In this document: in pieces, positions 10,801-25,439 of the stretch
How positions within the stretch are numbered: position 1 is the stretch's first letter
Layout of the letters: each line of letters opens with the position of its first letter
Source of the DNA: Istiophorus platypterus
Lineage: Eukaryota; Chordata; Actinopteri; Istiophoriformes; Istiophoridae
DNA length: 64,000 nucleotides
Direction: 5' to 3'
Assembly: GCA_016859345.1 (NCBI GenBank)
Contig: CM029118.1
Coordinates: forward strand, 32,595,001-32,659,000
The notes under the pieces: model-generated
The model's database searches: none
The model's input: the letters and a program-made list of their open reading frames with translations, nothing else
Told to the model about the DNA's origin: nothing
Translations under genes and position numbers: made by a program

Positions 10801-13800
10801 GATTTCCTTTTGTTACTTAAAGACAACACCCATGTGAATGTATTATTAGTTGTTGAAGCAAACCAACAGTCAACTTTGCATACTTTGTATTGATATTGGC
10901 TGAAAAGACTAGGAAATGTTATTGTATCAGTATAACTTCAATATCATACTTCCCTAATTCTGACCAATTTCACTTAACTCCACTGTGTATTTAATCCCCC
11001 TTCTCTCAGTCATATGAGAACTACAGAATTATTAAAGAACTGGGAATAACCTGAACCAAAAATACATTTATTTACAGTATCTTTACAATTGCCATGTGAA
11101 AACACAGAAATTATTTGATTTTCCTCTAGTCAGAATTACAATTTCTCCACCACATTTCCCTGTTCCTCTGGAAAGTTCTGTTTTGTTTTACAGGTATAAA
11201 TACAATGTCCCAGGACAACATCAGCAGCAATCAGAACCCTCTAAACTTCAATTGTGCAAAACTAAAACTTTTGCTGTGCAACTAAAAATACTACATTGTT
11301 TTTGCACCGCACAACCGTGAAGAAATTACCATGTGCAACTAAAAACTGGCATATTCACACTATAGTGGAAAAACAGGGGTGTTGCACTGTGTTCTGTGTC
11401 CTTGGCTAAAGTATTTACCACTCAGAAACTCCCAGTGGTGCTTTACTATATGTCAGTACCTTGGCTGCAATGCTAATGTTGCTAGCAGTACAACTGCTGT
11501 GTTTCAGAGACTCAGACAGTGTTTCTGTTATAAACTTGGTAGTTTCATCTGCATGTATCTTTTTGTCAGGTCTCAAAATTCATAAACACAAGCAAATTTC
11601 ATCTGTCAGTGGTCAACAGTTATTTGACCATGAAGGTCGGCACAGCTGGTTTGAAGGTTACGTTCCTATTGTTTGAGGTAAGTTGTCATTAAATTCCAGT
11701 TTAGAGAGTTGTGAGGAAGTGCATAGAATCTCATTTTGAGGAACTAAAGGAACATGTAGACACTTCAACAGAATTTAGACATGCTTTTTCTTTTGGTTTA
11801 TTTTTGTAAAAAAAAAAATAAACAGCAGCAATAAACAGCAGCAATAGCTTTGTTTTTTATTTCCAGTGTTTTTGTGCAAACGTATACTTATTAAACAGTT
11901 GAACAGTTGCTTTGATAAATTACTCTGATTAGCTGTTTACTTAAAAGGCTTTTATTGCACACCGTATTAAGCATAGATGTGGCCAGACTGAGTAAATAGG
12001 TAACTTAGCTTACTTTCAGTTTTTTTTTCTTTTTTCTTTTTCTCAGTTTTACTTTAGAACCAGGTTTCAGGGGTCATTCCTACACATTAGTCATGTCCAC
12101 GTTGCCTTAGATTGACTTTTTAGTCACTTTTCACTGAGTTAGGCCTTTTAGTGACAAACCATTCAGGCCTCATCACTGGCAGCTGTATTATGAATATTTT
12201 CTAACTCTTTCTGGTTCCCTAACAGAAGTACTGACACTGTTTAACTTATCTTTTTTCTTTACTTTTTACTCTTTGACAAATTTTTTGTGAATGAAACAAA
12301 TAAAGGAGAAAAGATATAATTGTAGGGGCATCTATTATGCAAATGATCATATCTCAAAATCTTGTACCTACTCATGCAAGGAGGTATTCATTAGGTTGAC
12401 TTGACTGAATAGTTTCCAAGTTTCCAGTAAACAGAGTTTGTTGATTATGACTTCAAACACTCTAACTAACAAACTTCAAAGAAATAAGTAAGAGGCATAG
12501 GATAAGAATATGAAAATTAACTTGCATGAGGCCTGTTGTATCCCATTCTTCTAAAAAAGCCTTTCTCAAAGCAAGTTTCTTGATCCCAGGCTGAGGTTAA
12601 CCCCGCTGGGCAAGCCTGTCCCAAACATTTTAGCTAGAGAGAAGGAGCTGCAAGCTCCTCCTTTGTGTCCAGCCCACTGCCAGCTCATGCTCCAGCTTCC
12701 CTTTTTTATACCACCTCCTTTTCCCCTCTCTAATTGTATGCCTACTGACTCTGCCAGGACTGTTGAAGCAGAAGGCGAACGTTTTTTTCTCTTTTCTCTC
12801 TTCTCCATTCACAGAGCCACTATTTTCCACTAAATACAACATTTATATGCGTAAAGACTGGTTTAATGATTACCTAGTTTAGGCTAAGTAGGATACAGAT
12901 TTATACCTAATTTAGATCAGATTGCAATCTTCAATATAAATAAAGTGTAAATGCAACCAAGAAACAATTAGTGTAAAATAATTTCAGGAGGAGGTAGGAG
13001 GCAGATTCTAGCCAGATAAGGTTTAAAGAAAAAAGAAACTGTGACTGGATCGGTAAGTGGTATGTGGAAATAGCCACTTTGACAATCTCGCCCTTGTGAT
13101 AATGACGGGCAATAATGATTGACACAGGACTTATTACACAAGTCAAAGAATATTCTGATGAGACTCAAAGGACAAAGGAATACTACTATGAAAATCTTAA
13201 GGCTACAAAATATTCTTCATTCCATTTGAAACCTAATAGCATGGAAAAAACAACTATGCCACTCATTTATGTGTCTGTGTGCTTACTGCGTTTTAGATTT
13301 TGAGTAACCAGCAAAACCCTTTTCACCATTATCTAGAAATATTAGATGGGTTAGGGCAATGAGATTTCTTATCAGGCTAATTGAGATACATGAAATGTGG
13401 CTAATCGCAAAAGAATCTGTTACAATCATATCTAATATGACACACATGGAATGTCAGCATGAATGATGCCTTTGTCATGCACACTCAAGAGACACCCAGT
13501 GTTCATTCTCTTCAGTTCTTCATCTTTTCATTTTCACAGTCCGTATACATGCTCCCTCTAGATGAGACGCTTAGGAGGAACTTCAGAACACCTTCAGAGA
13601 ATATGTGGCCCATCTGTGAAATTTGATAATGATTTCAGTATTCAGATAATGATTTGATAATGCCTTTTGAAGTAGTATTTAAAAAACTCTTCCTTTTGCA
13701 CACATCCTTCTTTTCCCTCAGACCTTTGTTCTCCTCCTGCCCTTTTTTTGTCTCTTGTACAGCAGCTTCTTCTTCTTTCCTGTCTGCTTGGTCAAAGCTG

Positions 13801-16800
13801 CTGGCATTTGCTGTCACTCTAAAGCTATGCCACTGTAGGCTCCCCCTCCCTCGTAAGATTTTTTTTTCTTGCTTCTTCACCTCTAACAAAACCTGTACAA
13901 GAATTAAACCATTGGATAAACACTGTTGGGAAATTTAGGAGAATTATAGAGAATGCAAAGACATAAAAAAAGAAGAAAAGTAAATTTAAGGAAATAATGG
14001 CTCTTTGCAGTCCATAGCTTCCAAAAATAAGAATTATGATAGACTTTTCAAACCCCAAATTGGCCCAGTTAAGGTTCAACTGATACAGTAGACACATTGC
14101 AGGGACATTTAAGGCTAGGTATTGTAAGGAGTTTGGTCTGCACAGCATCACCAAGTATAGCCCAGGACCAAGATGATCGAGCCATTCTGGTAAATGGGTT
14201 TGTTAAAACCGTGGCCAGCAGCCCATTGGGAGGGCCAGCCTCTCTCTCTGCCATCTGCTGACTGCAGTCATCCCCTGCCTAGAACCAGGTGGCCCTGTTC
14301 ATCTTTTCAAATTCCTGTATTCAAAGAGATGTGATGCAAAGTATTTCCAGAATGAAGCAGTAGTTATACAGATGGATGATTTGATTGCCTTTACAAGATA
14401 AGGCTGGTGATTTCATATATTCTTTTTACTCTCAACAAATCACATTAAAAGACCAAAAAACAAGGGATGTATCAGTCTAACAAGTTTTGTGTGTGTATCA
14501 AAAACCTGTTGTAGCTTATTTGTCAATGACATAGAGCTCTATTTTTATCCAAAAACACATTGAATTAAAAAAAACAAAAACAAAACCTTGCACTGGGTAA
14601 CATGTTTCTTCATAATGGAACATATGTGCACTGTACAGCCCCACAGAATAATAAAGGCAGTCACTCTCACTGTCTCTTTAGAACAGGTCCTGCAAGAAGG
14701 AAATAGTCAAATGTGATATACTGTATGAGCTGGGGTGTTCAGAGGAGGAAAAACAGTAGAGAAGTGTTGAGAGGGAGAGACTTAGGACAACAGGTAGTAA
14801 TGTCAACCAATCGACAGATAGCAAGGCATTGAGCACCCCAAACAGTTAAAGGAGGAAAACAATCGTGACCCAGTATTCTGGTATGTATGGTGGCATTTCA
14901 TATCATTTGATTCTAAACTAAGCTATGTCCAGTTTGCCCATGCATGCGATCTGACTGATCTCTCTTATTATTCAACAAAACACTGTTGTTATTTTTAATG
15001 CCAATCCATTGTTTTCTCATAGAAATATGTGCAGACAGGCCAAGTAGGCAGTTATCTCCCTGTGTTTGGTGTTTAGGGGAGGATTAGTAGCCCATTCAGT
15101 TTGGTTAATTGGGCTGAGCAGTTGTCAGCTTGCTGCTGGCTTGGCCTGGCTGCCGTTACTCCTCATTATGTGTTTCTGTGTCAATCTTTTTAATGTCAAA
15201 TGCCTTAAAGCAATTAAAACAATATGGAGCAGCCACAGTGAGATAAACCACATCTTTGAGAGGTTTATGCTTAAACCCCAACTAATCAGTCTACCTGAAT
15301 TTCTTCTGTAGTGTCAATGAAATTTCAGTGAAACTGAAAACACAGTCTTTATTGTTTAGCATTTTTTTTTACCATACCCCATTCCAGTAGCATCTTACTA
15401 AATGTAATACCTATTCCAGTAACATGACTTGATACAGTTTTAGTTTCTTGATCTAATTAAATTATGATTTTCTTTGCTTTTTTATTTTCCTATTACACCT
15501 CAAAATTGTCATTTACATGGGGGCATATATTTCTTTAGGATTAGCCTGCCTTTTTTGGCATTAAGTAGCCAAATATGGGTTGTCCATATTCAGTTAGGCC
15601 ACACGTAGATTATGCATTGATAAACTGAGAGAGCCACTAAAATAGCGTGAAAACCCTGAAATAGAAGTTGTGTGTAAAGCAATATCAGGGTGTTCTATGT
15701 AGGACTACAAAAAATAGGAGGGGGGAATAAAATTCTAAACAGCACCTGAAATTATTAAAAGAGCCCACACTTAATCAGATTTTTATAAAATGCCACAAAT
15801 AAGCTCTAATTTCTCACTATTTTGATGCATGCCATGCATGTTTGGAGAGCAAGGAATTATAGAAAATGTTTCCTGCTGCCTTTACATATTTCTTTAAGAG
15901 GACGCTGTCTCAACTACAAGTGTGTATTAATCCTATAAGAGGAAAGGTGTTAATGAGGACATTTTGGCTGAATAGTCTGATATTGTCAAAAAATCAGATA
16001 CTGAGTGCAGTTGCATAAATTCCCATTTCCTCTCCCAATATTTTACTGGAATGCCTTGAAATACTTATTGCATGAGACCAAAGACAATTTTCAGGATGCC
16101 ATTTTTCGCTTTTACCTGCGTAAAATCTCAGTGCAGTCTTTTGGTAAATAAGGACAATTTTACTTTTTCGCACGAAAAAAAGACCATGATAAATATCTCT
16201 CTTAGTGTCTTAGTCAACTGTACTCCCTAGTTATAGGCAGTCAGAGGCATAGGACAGAAGGAAGGATTCTCTAAAAATTTCCCAACCCTCTGTAATCTGA
16301 ATATGAATGACCTTTATTAGATTCATAGTGAACATCATCGTCAAATTCCTATGGTTTCTCACCTAGATTGCTGCAGCTGCTCTTCTTGGTGTATTTGTGT
16401 TTGTACGTGTGGGCAGGGGGATGCGTTTGTTTGTGAAAACATATGTAGTGCCTATAGTAGTGAATGGATGTGTCATCAACAGAAGCAGTTGTGAGTTTAT
16501 TTATGGGTGTGGTGGGGGTCCACATGTCCTCTGGCTGGGATATGCTGTGTGTGTGTGTGTGAGTTCGTGTTTCAATCACTGGCCAGGAAGGTGGTCAAGG
16601 GTAGGTTTGGACAGCAGGCAGAATATCCTGCTCCACTTTTTCTCCTTAGGTCCCAATTCTCTTTTCAGGCAAATTATATTCTCAGTCTGGAAAACTCTAC
16701 CCTTCAACATTAATGCAAAGTATTTAGAAGGATAGAAAAAGCGGATAACTGAGAGCACCATGTCATCCTTTTGAGTTAAGGGGAATTCTGTAATGGTTTT

Positions 16801-17139
16801 ATTAATTTATGTATTTAAATTTTTTGCCCTTTACCCCTGCATATTTCATTTTAGTTGCATAATTTTGCTGACTGTGTTTATTGTGGTTGTATGTTCCAGG
16901 TACATTGTCAGTTTGTTTGGAGGGTTTCCAGGGACATGCATCATTCCTGGAATGTAAAATATGTTTGTTGTTTCAGCACAGGTGGTTTAAGGTAGTTGTG
17001 ATGTTCCTCAGTCACTGACTTTTACATAGAGGTCATGGCGACATTCTTACAGGATTGAACATAGTAATATTTCATATCACTCTCAACACATTCCATTGGT
17101 GAGGTAAAGGCTCCTGCAACACAAGGTAAAGAGAGATTT
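7842..17139. other. Long intronic block without recognised genes
   Basis: Mostly unique AT-rich DNA with small low-complexity patches: ATAT near 9729-9750, a repeated GTTTAGGTTGTTT near 10215-10250, duplicated AAACAGCAGCAAT near 11821-11845, and a TG run near 16545-16562. No open frame resembles a known protein. The part at about 15060-15310 has a balanced, TAAT-containing composition unlike its surroundings and is a candidate conserved non-coding element (see findings). Confidence 0.55.
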
Positions 17140-17391
17140 AGAAATGTGTGTCTTGTACAGTCTTTTAGTATAACTGCAAAAAATGAAATTTCTTAATCAA
17201 TATCTCTTATACACAAAGAAAATAAACATAGATTAACACTGTGAAACAGCAAATTCTAAGAGAGAGTGAGAGAGAGAGAGAAATGCATGTCCTGTACCAC
17301 CTTTTAATATAACTGCAAAAAGATTAAATTTCTTAATCACTATCTCGTATAAACAAAGAAAATAATCATACATTGATATACTTTGAAAAAC
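17140..17391. repeat. Diverged tandem duplication, period about 139 bp
   Basis: Copy 1 is about 17140-17255 and copy 2 about 17279-17391. Matching blocks 139 bases apart include GAAATG.(T/C)(G/A)TGTC.TGTAC, TATAACTGCAAAAA, AAATTTCTTAATCA and ACAAAGAAAATAA. A short GAGAGA tract lies between the copies. The copies have point differences and small indels, so the duplication is not recent. Confidence 0.85.
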
Positions 17392-20300
17392 ACAGTTTTC
17401 AAGTTGTTGAGAATCTTTCACAATCAGATCCTCTATAAGAACCACTTTCCCTCACAGTGTGACTAGAAAAGAGAGGTTTAAAAAACCCTTTTACAACCAA
17501 AGTAATACTCTGGCCAGCAGTTAACATCCTGAGTCATTAAATGCACTTCACTATTTAAATGAGCAGCATCTTTTAATGTTAAATGATGACATTGATGTAT
17601 TTGTGTATTGAATATTTTAGTAGATTGCTGGTGGAAAAGGGGGTGAGCATCCCTCATGTCCACAACAGTCATTAGGGCTCCCACAACATAATAAATTTTG
17701 TAATCAGTGATTCTGCCTTTGAGAGGTTAGAGAAGACTCTTCTTCCTCATCACTACATCCAGACATTTTTAGCTCATACCTATGCCTGAATGGAGAAAGC
17801 CATCCCGGTATCAGATAGGTTAAATATTGTGATATGTGCCATGTCTGAAAGGTGTAAAAAAATAACAAAACTGGTTGAAGCACTGGTTCCTTGTGACTTG
17901 GTGTGAGTTGGCCAAAAGCTCTTCCTCCTTGTCTTCAGAGCAGCTCTCTCCGCCCAGCAGATAAACCAGATTTAACCTCTGCTGCTGTCGTTGGCCTACA
18001 TTAGGGGCTGTGCACTACTGTGTAAGCCATAATCTTTATCCATCCATGCTAGGATGTATTTGCCTGTCTGTATGCCAGTCCACGCAATTATTTTTGTTCT
18101 ATGTTTGAGCATATTGGAAACTAAGTTTGCAGAATGGAATCTGGATGTGTAGACTATTTTGTGTCATTACTCCCACACTCCTCCAAATGGTAACTGCTCT
18201 CCTCTTCTACAGCACATCTATTTAATGATTTTTTTAGAAGCCATTGCTGATTTGCTGTGTGTTAATTGCCCCAACATACAGAAACTGAAACTTGACATTA
18301 CTTGGTCTTAGATTCTAGTGGTTACTTACCTAAAGGGTACACGTAATCCTTTTGGGTTTTTTTCCTCATCATTACGACATTGGATGTCCATGCTTAATAT
18401 AACCAAAGTTACAACACCTTTTGTGAAAACATGTTAGAATACTTCCTGTAACACAAAAGAGTCCACTCTAAAACCGTCTTTCCAATGTTTTTTTCTACAT
18501 TCCTTACACTCCAATTTATGTATGACATTAAAGTCCATTAACAGATCACACCTCTGGACCTCAGCTCCAAGTTCAGCACACCCCAGCACCAGAGCAGGCA
18601 AAAAATTAACAGGCTGCAGGAACTGCTATATTAGTGACAACAATGTTAGGTAGAAAGTGTTTCTGTTGTTGCATTCAAAGGAAGGCAACAATAGACACCA
18701 GTGGATATCATTTGTATTTTTTGGACCACCATACAGCAGTACAACCCCTACATTTTTGTCTCGACTTTGCATTTTATGAGATTGGTCATTTCAGCAATTG
18801 CCACCAGCTAGCTGGCTTGCCATGATTGTCAATTACGCTGCTACTCACAAATGTGTGGTTCCCATTTTAATGGGCTAGTGTGTTGATTGAGTACCCCAAT
18901 CTGTAAGTATATCGCTTAAACATTTTTTTGTTTGTAGCTTATTTTCATCAGCCTACACATAACTAGGTTTTTCTTTGAGCAAATTTGGTGATGGGTTTGT
19001 GTGTTACATTGAACCGTACCTGCAGAGATGCTTGCTAAACCTAACTTACTAGCTGCTAATAGTTTTGTGCATTAGAATCTTGACAAGAAATTTCAAATGT
19101 ATATCAGCTTCAGTAAGTCTTTTCAAAGTGTTTCTTTTTTTTCTCTTACACTTGACAGCAACCTTAGCAGCTTTAGTGGCATTTGATAGTTTTAATCTAC
19201 CTATTGATATTATCACAAAGTAACATTATTTCTGATACTGAATTCTAATGGTGCAGCCCTGAAACAGTTTAGAAGTGACATTAACAAGTTCTGTGCGAGC
19301 AAATAATCCTCAGTGGTTAATGTTATGCTGTCTGCATCAATTTGTAAAGTTGCTAATTGTATGTTAGTGTTGTTTCAGCAGATCCACATAAACTATGTCA
19401 CTTTTGATTCTTTGTCTGACACTGTCCAGCTGCATATACTGGTTCCTGACATAGCATTATATCTGAAACAAGAGCGATGTAATATTAGCAAATTTTTGAT
19501 GTCAGTGCTAATGATGAATTGATTACGAGAATAGTCACTAATATAAAACATTTTATCTCGAAAAGCCACTGATGGTTTTGCATGAGTAAAAAGCTGAATG
19601 TGGCCTACTTTTTCCTACATCATCGTTATCTTCTCCTGTACTGTTGAGCTTTGAGAAACTGTCTTTATGTGTGAACTGATCAATGTAATGTTTACAAGAC
19701 CTTTTTTGACAAGAAGCTACAACTTATGAAACTGTAGTCTGGTAATTTTTTCCTTCTTACAGTGTATAACAACAGGACCCCTGTGGCATCATTACAGCTG
19801 GCACATGTTATCAGCATGTATGATTCCAAACAGACCCTCAACCAACACTTTCTGTGGGCACACATGCTTTTCATAGAATCACAGAAAGAACTTGAGAGGA
19901 AAAAATTTGTTAAAAAATATGGATAAGTGTACAGTATATGTATGCTCTGACAGATGTATAATATTATAAGTAAGGAAAAGTTTTTCAGAGCTTAAAAAAA
20001 AGCTTTCATTAGATCATGCCCATTATAATTACTGTAAATATTAAAATAAGCATACTAAAAACAACTGTCCAAATGTAACATGTGTAACACTTTATCAAGG
20101 TATTTTAACAGTGGGAGTAGTCCCTGTAGAAGTTGCAATAAAAAAGGAAAATATTTAAATGTTAATAACAATGACCAGTTCACCTAGTAAGGAAATATAA
20201 TGTATGCTTTGAAAAGCTAGATTTAAGAATTTACAAGTACAGTTAGCAGTACCAGCACCAGCTGATTCAACTGTAATATGTAGGCAGCATACAGGAACCA

Positions 20301-21155
20301 CTTTATCCAGATGGAGGACTGGGGCTTGGCAGAGCTGCAGGAGGAGCCATGAGGCTGGTCCATTCACTGTGCACAATGCATCATGGCACCCATCACAGTC
20401 AATCAAAGCAGTGTTGTTAAGCCTCCAGCATCCAATTAGAGCAGATTACTTTCTAAGAGTCTTAAAATGACCATACAAGTCCTCACATGTGTTTCCTACT
20501 CATGGATCACAGAGTAGCTGGCACTGATGTTCAAATCACCCTGGCCTTTTACCTGCATGCCACAAGTTGTTGTGTACATAGGATTCACCCTGGATGTTTG
20601 AGGGCGTATATCAGATTTTTTTGGATTCTCTCATATAAAAAAAATACTTTGGTGTCACTGTCCAACAATTTTAAATTTACCACGAATTTGTAGCTGCAAG
20701 TATTAATAAGATGAATGCACACCATATACTAGTCTTGTAATTTAGTCATGAAGCGAAATGAATATATATATATATATTTTTCAAATTAAGTCACATTTAT
20801 AATTTTTGCTCAAATTATTGTTGTTGTTATTGTATTGCAAAATCCGATAGAGTTCATACTTAAAGTATAGGTTTTCAACAATTCTTTTATAATCCTGTCC
20901 ATAGACTAATGGTTTATAACCCAAATTAAGACTTTTTAAAGAGGAGTATGTTCTTTAGTAGCACTGACCATATCTGATCTGACTAAATATAACTGAATAT
21001 AGAATTATGGTGAGGGAGAGAGAATAAGAAACAGAGTGCAAGTGTGTTTAATGTAAGTGTATTGCATGAAGTTTTGCTATATGGAGGCTCACATATTTGA
21101 GAATTAGCTTTTTTTACAGTCTCAGAATTATGTGGATGACACCTACTCCTATATT
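17392..21155. other. Intronic DNA with no recognised feature
   Basis: Unique AT-rich sequence with a short TA run at about 20763-20777. No exon, RNA gene or transposon recognised. Confidence 0.55.
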
Positions 21156-21166
21156 GCTCTCTCTCT

Positions 21167-21209
<43 letters not shown>
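21156..21209. repeat. CT microsatellite
   Basis: About 26 CT units with one TGG interruption near 21166. Confidence 0.97.
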
Positions 21210-21210
<1 letters not shown>

Positions 21211-24200
21211 TTTTAGACCATCCCTTGTCCTGAGCCAGAGAAAGAGGATGGTAACAGTGTTGTAGAAAACAAAGATGATCTAAGATGACTGTATATACTC
21301 ATGAGTTTACAAGTGTATGTATGTGTGTGTTTTGCTTCTTTTTTTTGTTTGAAAACCATACAAATACAGTTCAGTTCATGATTTGCACTCAACACTAACA
21401 AATGCGTGATAGTGCGGATAAGGTGATCAAGTGACAGGTACTATGTCACTTGATGGCTTTGTATCGAATCCATCAAGGTACAGAGGCAAAATTCAGAAAA
21501 TTATGTCACTGTCCAAATACTGGACCTAACTGTATGTGTTGGAGATGTGTTACTCACTGAGACAAATCAGATGCAACTCAAGTGTGCTGTGAAAAACGCT
21601 GCCTTGCAGTCATTGATTGAGTGTTCTTGACCAAACCCCTTCTGAAGAGACTCTACTCAGCCATCTCAAGATGAAGTCAGCAATCTTGACCCTCTGCCTT
21701 GAAAGTGTAGTAAACCTGAGCTGATTTTTAACCTGGAGAAGTGCAGTCACCATTCAGAAGTTAACAAGGCAAAGATTTAGGACACTACCGGCAGAAACTG
21801 ACACTATTTCCCATTGTCCTGTGGCCCAATTCAAATACAGACCTCAGCTTCAAGTGGGTGGCAGGCCAACAGTATTAAGTTCTAACATGCCACACCAAAT
21901 TACTATTATGTTTAAAAGTGAATTTCATGCTTCAGAGATGAGAGCTGCTCCAGAGACAATAGAGCTGGCACAAAAAGATAGCAGTGAAGGCAATAGAGCA
22001 TGATATCCTCCGGTCATGGAGCCAGTGGACACATGCACCAGCTTTAATGGCTATGGATTGGGATTGTCTTAGCAGTGATGTTTAAGTCATGGTTGACTTT
22101 ACATAAATGAAACTTGATAGATGGTTAGACCTTGGAGTGCCATTAACCACATACTCCATTGACAAAGGCTGTAATAATGGGTAATGGTATGTAATGGTTC
22201 ACATGGTGGTCCCTACGATATACTAATCTGTTTAAGAGTGCCATCTATGATAATAACTGCATTCGTTCAATAGTAGATTAGTTAGCAGAAGGGATTCACA
22301 ATATCTGGTGATTTGAAGAAATCTGTGGCCATAGCCAGGGTTTCTTCTCCTTTTGAATCAGTAATGAGCTTCACCAAACAGTGGCATATACTAGGCATAT
22401 TTTTGATTGGAGGAATTTTTTCAGTTGGACACCCCCCCTCATTATGTTTGCACTAGAGGAAAACCCTGTTTTGACAGACTTTTTTAGCTCCCACCTCAGA
22501 GTTGAGTGATGTAAGTGTACAATGATTGATTGAACACGAGACATTTGTTTGCCATGTAAACAACACCATTTAACAGCTAATAACTCATAAAAAATGGAAC
22601 ATGGACACATGTACCGACACTGAAGTCCAGGGTTTATTGGGGGTAGATGAGGAGTTAGTATGTGAGGATTTAGTATGTTCTTCCTGTGTGGGGTTCTTTC
22701 TACAATGCAAAGGAATGCAGTTTAGATTAATTCTTTGTAGTCCATTTGTAGGTGTGAAGGGTTCAGTATCTACATTAATCTAAGAACTCTATCTCTTGTG
22801 TGCATTTTTTGTCTTGATGTCTTAATCCTTCAAATAAGGAAGTCGACGCAAACTTTCAGAACGTCTCTCCTTGAAGAAAGTACCGTCAAAAGTGACAGTA
22901 GTTGTCTGAAGAATGGAAGGAGCTTGATCTTTAAATCCTACCTATAATTAGACCTCATGCTCAAGCGCCTTGCATTGCTTAACATTACAAGAAGATGTTG
23001 TAAACACATGAATGTATGGAATATTTGTCCAAAGAATAAGTGATAAAAAGACAAGTAAATTTATTGTCACCTTTCAGTTGTAGATACTTGGTGCTATGGA
23101 CACAATTCAGTAAGTACTCAAAACTGATTGTCCAATAACCAGCCGCGTAACTGCATGAAATATTTAGTAGAATTGCGTTATTGTTTACTCCCCTTGATGT
23201 GTGACACAGATGGCATCACGTTCCCTTGACAGAGTAACCTATCACAACCCACTTGGGAAACCCCAAGAACATTGGCATGTCTACTATACAGATAATTGAT
23301 GACAGGGCTAGATTTGCAATTGAATGTAGGAGAAAACTGGATTTGCTTACAATCCTGTAATACAGTCTGCCATAGCAAAGGCACTAAATCCTTTCATGCT
23401 CATTATTGTGGTAGCAAATCTATTTTGAGCCTAGCCCTGGGTATTTTTGACCTTCAGAAATTGGCATTTTAATGTAGCAAAGCAGAACTTTACAACGTCA
23501 GAGGCAGAGGGAGTAATAAAGTGCTACAAATGACAAGGCACATTAGATAGAGAGCAGAATTACTTACAGACAGCAATTGGAGCTGCTGCCTTTATTGTTT
23601 CTGGCTTTTCTGTAAATTCCAGCACCAAAATTGGTCCATAAACTTTCCTACATGAAGAAGCTACAGTTTGCATCCCTAAAGATGGCACGGGACTGTGAAA
23701 CATAAAGAGCTACAAAAACAAAAATCTGTAATGTCATTTACTAGTCACAGAATGTAATCTGCCTTTTGTAGAAACAATAATACTTATGTTATTTTTGTTG
23801 CCTAAAACTGTGTAGAATTATTTCTTCTGACTTTATTAAATACCTGTCAACACTGCAGAGCAAGAGGAACAATATATGCAGTTCCAAATTTAGAGAATCC
23901 CTGTGCACATATACATTTGGATGGCACAGCATCGTAAAGTTAGAGAAATTACTTACATTTTCTGACATGCCAGTAGGATCTAAAAGTAATTAATCTAACG
24001 GGTTTTCTACACATCAGACAGGTTAGATATTATTAGATACAATACCAGGATGCGTTAAGATGAATCCTGGGATCCACAAGAGTTGTCAGGCCATATTTAT
24101 TTTCAGTAGCCAAATGTCCAAACTGTGCTTCCTCTGGATAGTCAAATAAAAATTATTTCCAGTCAGGTTAATTTTTACAATTTCCTTTTTTCTGTAGTGT

Positions 24201-25224
24201 TGGCATCACTGCGTACATAGAAGCATATGGATATATGATCTCTGATGTTTGAAGTCAGTTGTTAAAGAAATGACTATGTCTAAGATACCATAAGTTAAAA
24301 TTGTTGGTGCTAAATCTGATTTTTGTCTAGATTTGTTAGTTTAGTTAACATAAGTTTTTTGTGCTGTTTATGAAAACCATAGTCAAACAGAGATAAATAT
24401 TTTTCTACATTGGTCTTGCTTGTCACTACAGAACATTTGTATTAATTTAAAATGAGGATTTCCTGTTTGACATGACACCTATGCTGAGGTATGACGGTCA
24501 CATTAGGTAGATGCCCTCAATGTGTCAGGATTGGAAAAAAGTTAAATATTAGGGTTGAGAGTGTGTGCATACACACTTGAAAGAGAAGGAATTCCTGGTT
24601 CCGTATACTGAGTGCTACATGTGGCTGTGGGATTAGAAAGCAGCCTTTGTCTGTGAGCCGCAGCAGTTGGAGGGATGGAGGGATGGCTGGAGGGGAGAGG
24701 TGAGGATGCCTAGTGTCTCATCACTAGCCACTGTACTATGATTCATCACTAGCTATACTACCATGTTTTTTTTTTTGATAAGAAAACATTGACGAAATGT
24801 TGTGACAAGTTATAGACAGACCATGAGAAGTCATACATATCCACAGCACATCTTTTCTTCCTTTTTTTCTAGCAGCAAATCTTCACTCTTTAAAAGGTAT
24901 TACCAGCAAAAAATTGTTGTGTTTACCTTGATAACTCAATTTTTAATCTCCTGTCCATTTAATTATGTGAAACTTTGACTATGAAAACCTTACATGAATG
25001 TGTACATGTATGTACACAACATCTTTTAGGTCACTGTCACTTTCAAAAAGATTGTCCCTTTGTACCATGTATCAAATATACCACTATAATCTTAGAAATA
25101 CGGTGTCTCCTACTTCATAATAGTCTGACAGTCAAGTAATGTGATGAATAGCTTTAGACTTTGTACTTTATCTATGTAAATTTACCTTATATTCCATGCA
25201 CCCACCTAAAGAATTGTGGTAATC
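21210..25224. other. Intronic DNA with no recognised feature
   Basis: Unique AT-rich sequence. Short open frames on both strands resemble nothing I recognise. No exon or RNA gene seen. Confidence 0.55.
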
Positions 25225-25345
25225 AAGCTTTTGAAGCTGTAGCACCTTAACAATGGAATGCTCCTGCACTCTAAGGTCTGCTGATTTTATTGATTCTTTT
25301 AAAAGGCAACTAAGAAAATATCTATTTAGACAGTCATTTTGGGTA
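25225..25345 (+). mobile_element. 3' coding fragment of a LINE (L2/CR1/Rex type)
   Basis: The + strand encodes WNAPA in one frame and, after a one-base shift, LRSADFIDSFKRQLRKYLFR. This matches the conserved C-terminus of LINE reverse-transcriptase proteins (pattern WN.LP..LRSAdS...FK.rLKt.LF). Only about 40 codons remain. The 3' tail and the rest of the element were not recognised, so the fragment is old and truncated at both ends. Confidence 0.7.
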
Positions 25346-25439
25346 ATCTGGTTGGTGTATATTTTAGGTATGAATTATACCTACTTACCTACAGATTGCA
25401 GAGGAGTGGACCCTGCCCAGGGCCTTAAAGGTATGCCAA

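Noticed and set aside
13635..13938. Opposed open frames of 84-94 codons rich in Lys/Glu or Phe/Ser
   Set aside because: They follow from a pyrimidine-rich stretch read on both strands; no domain recognised.
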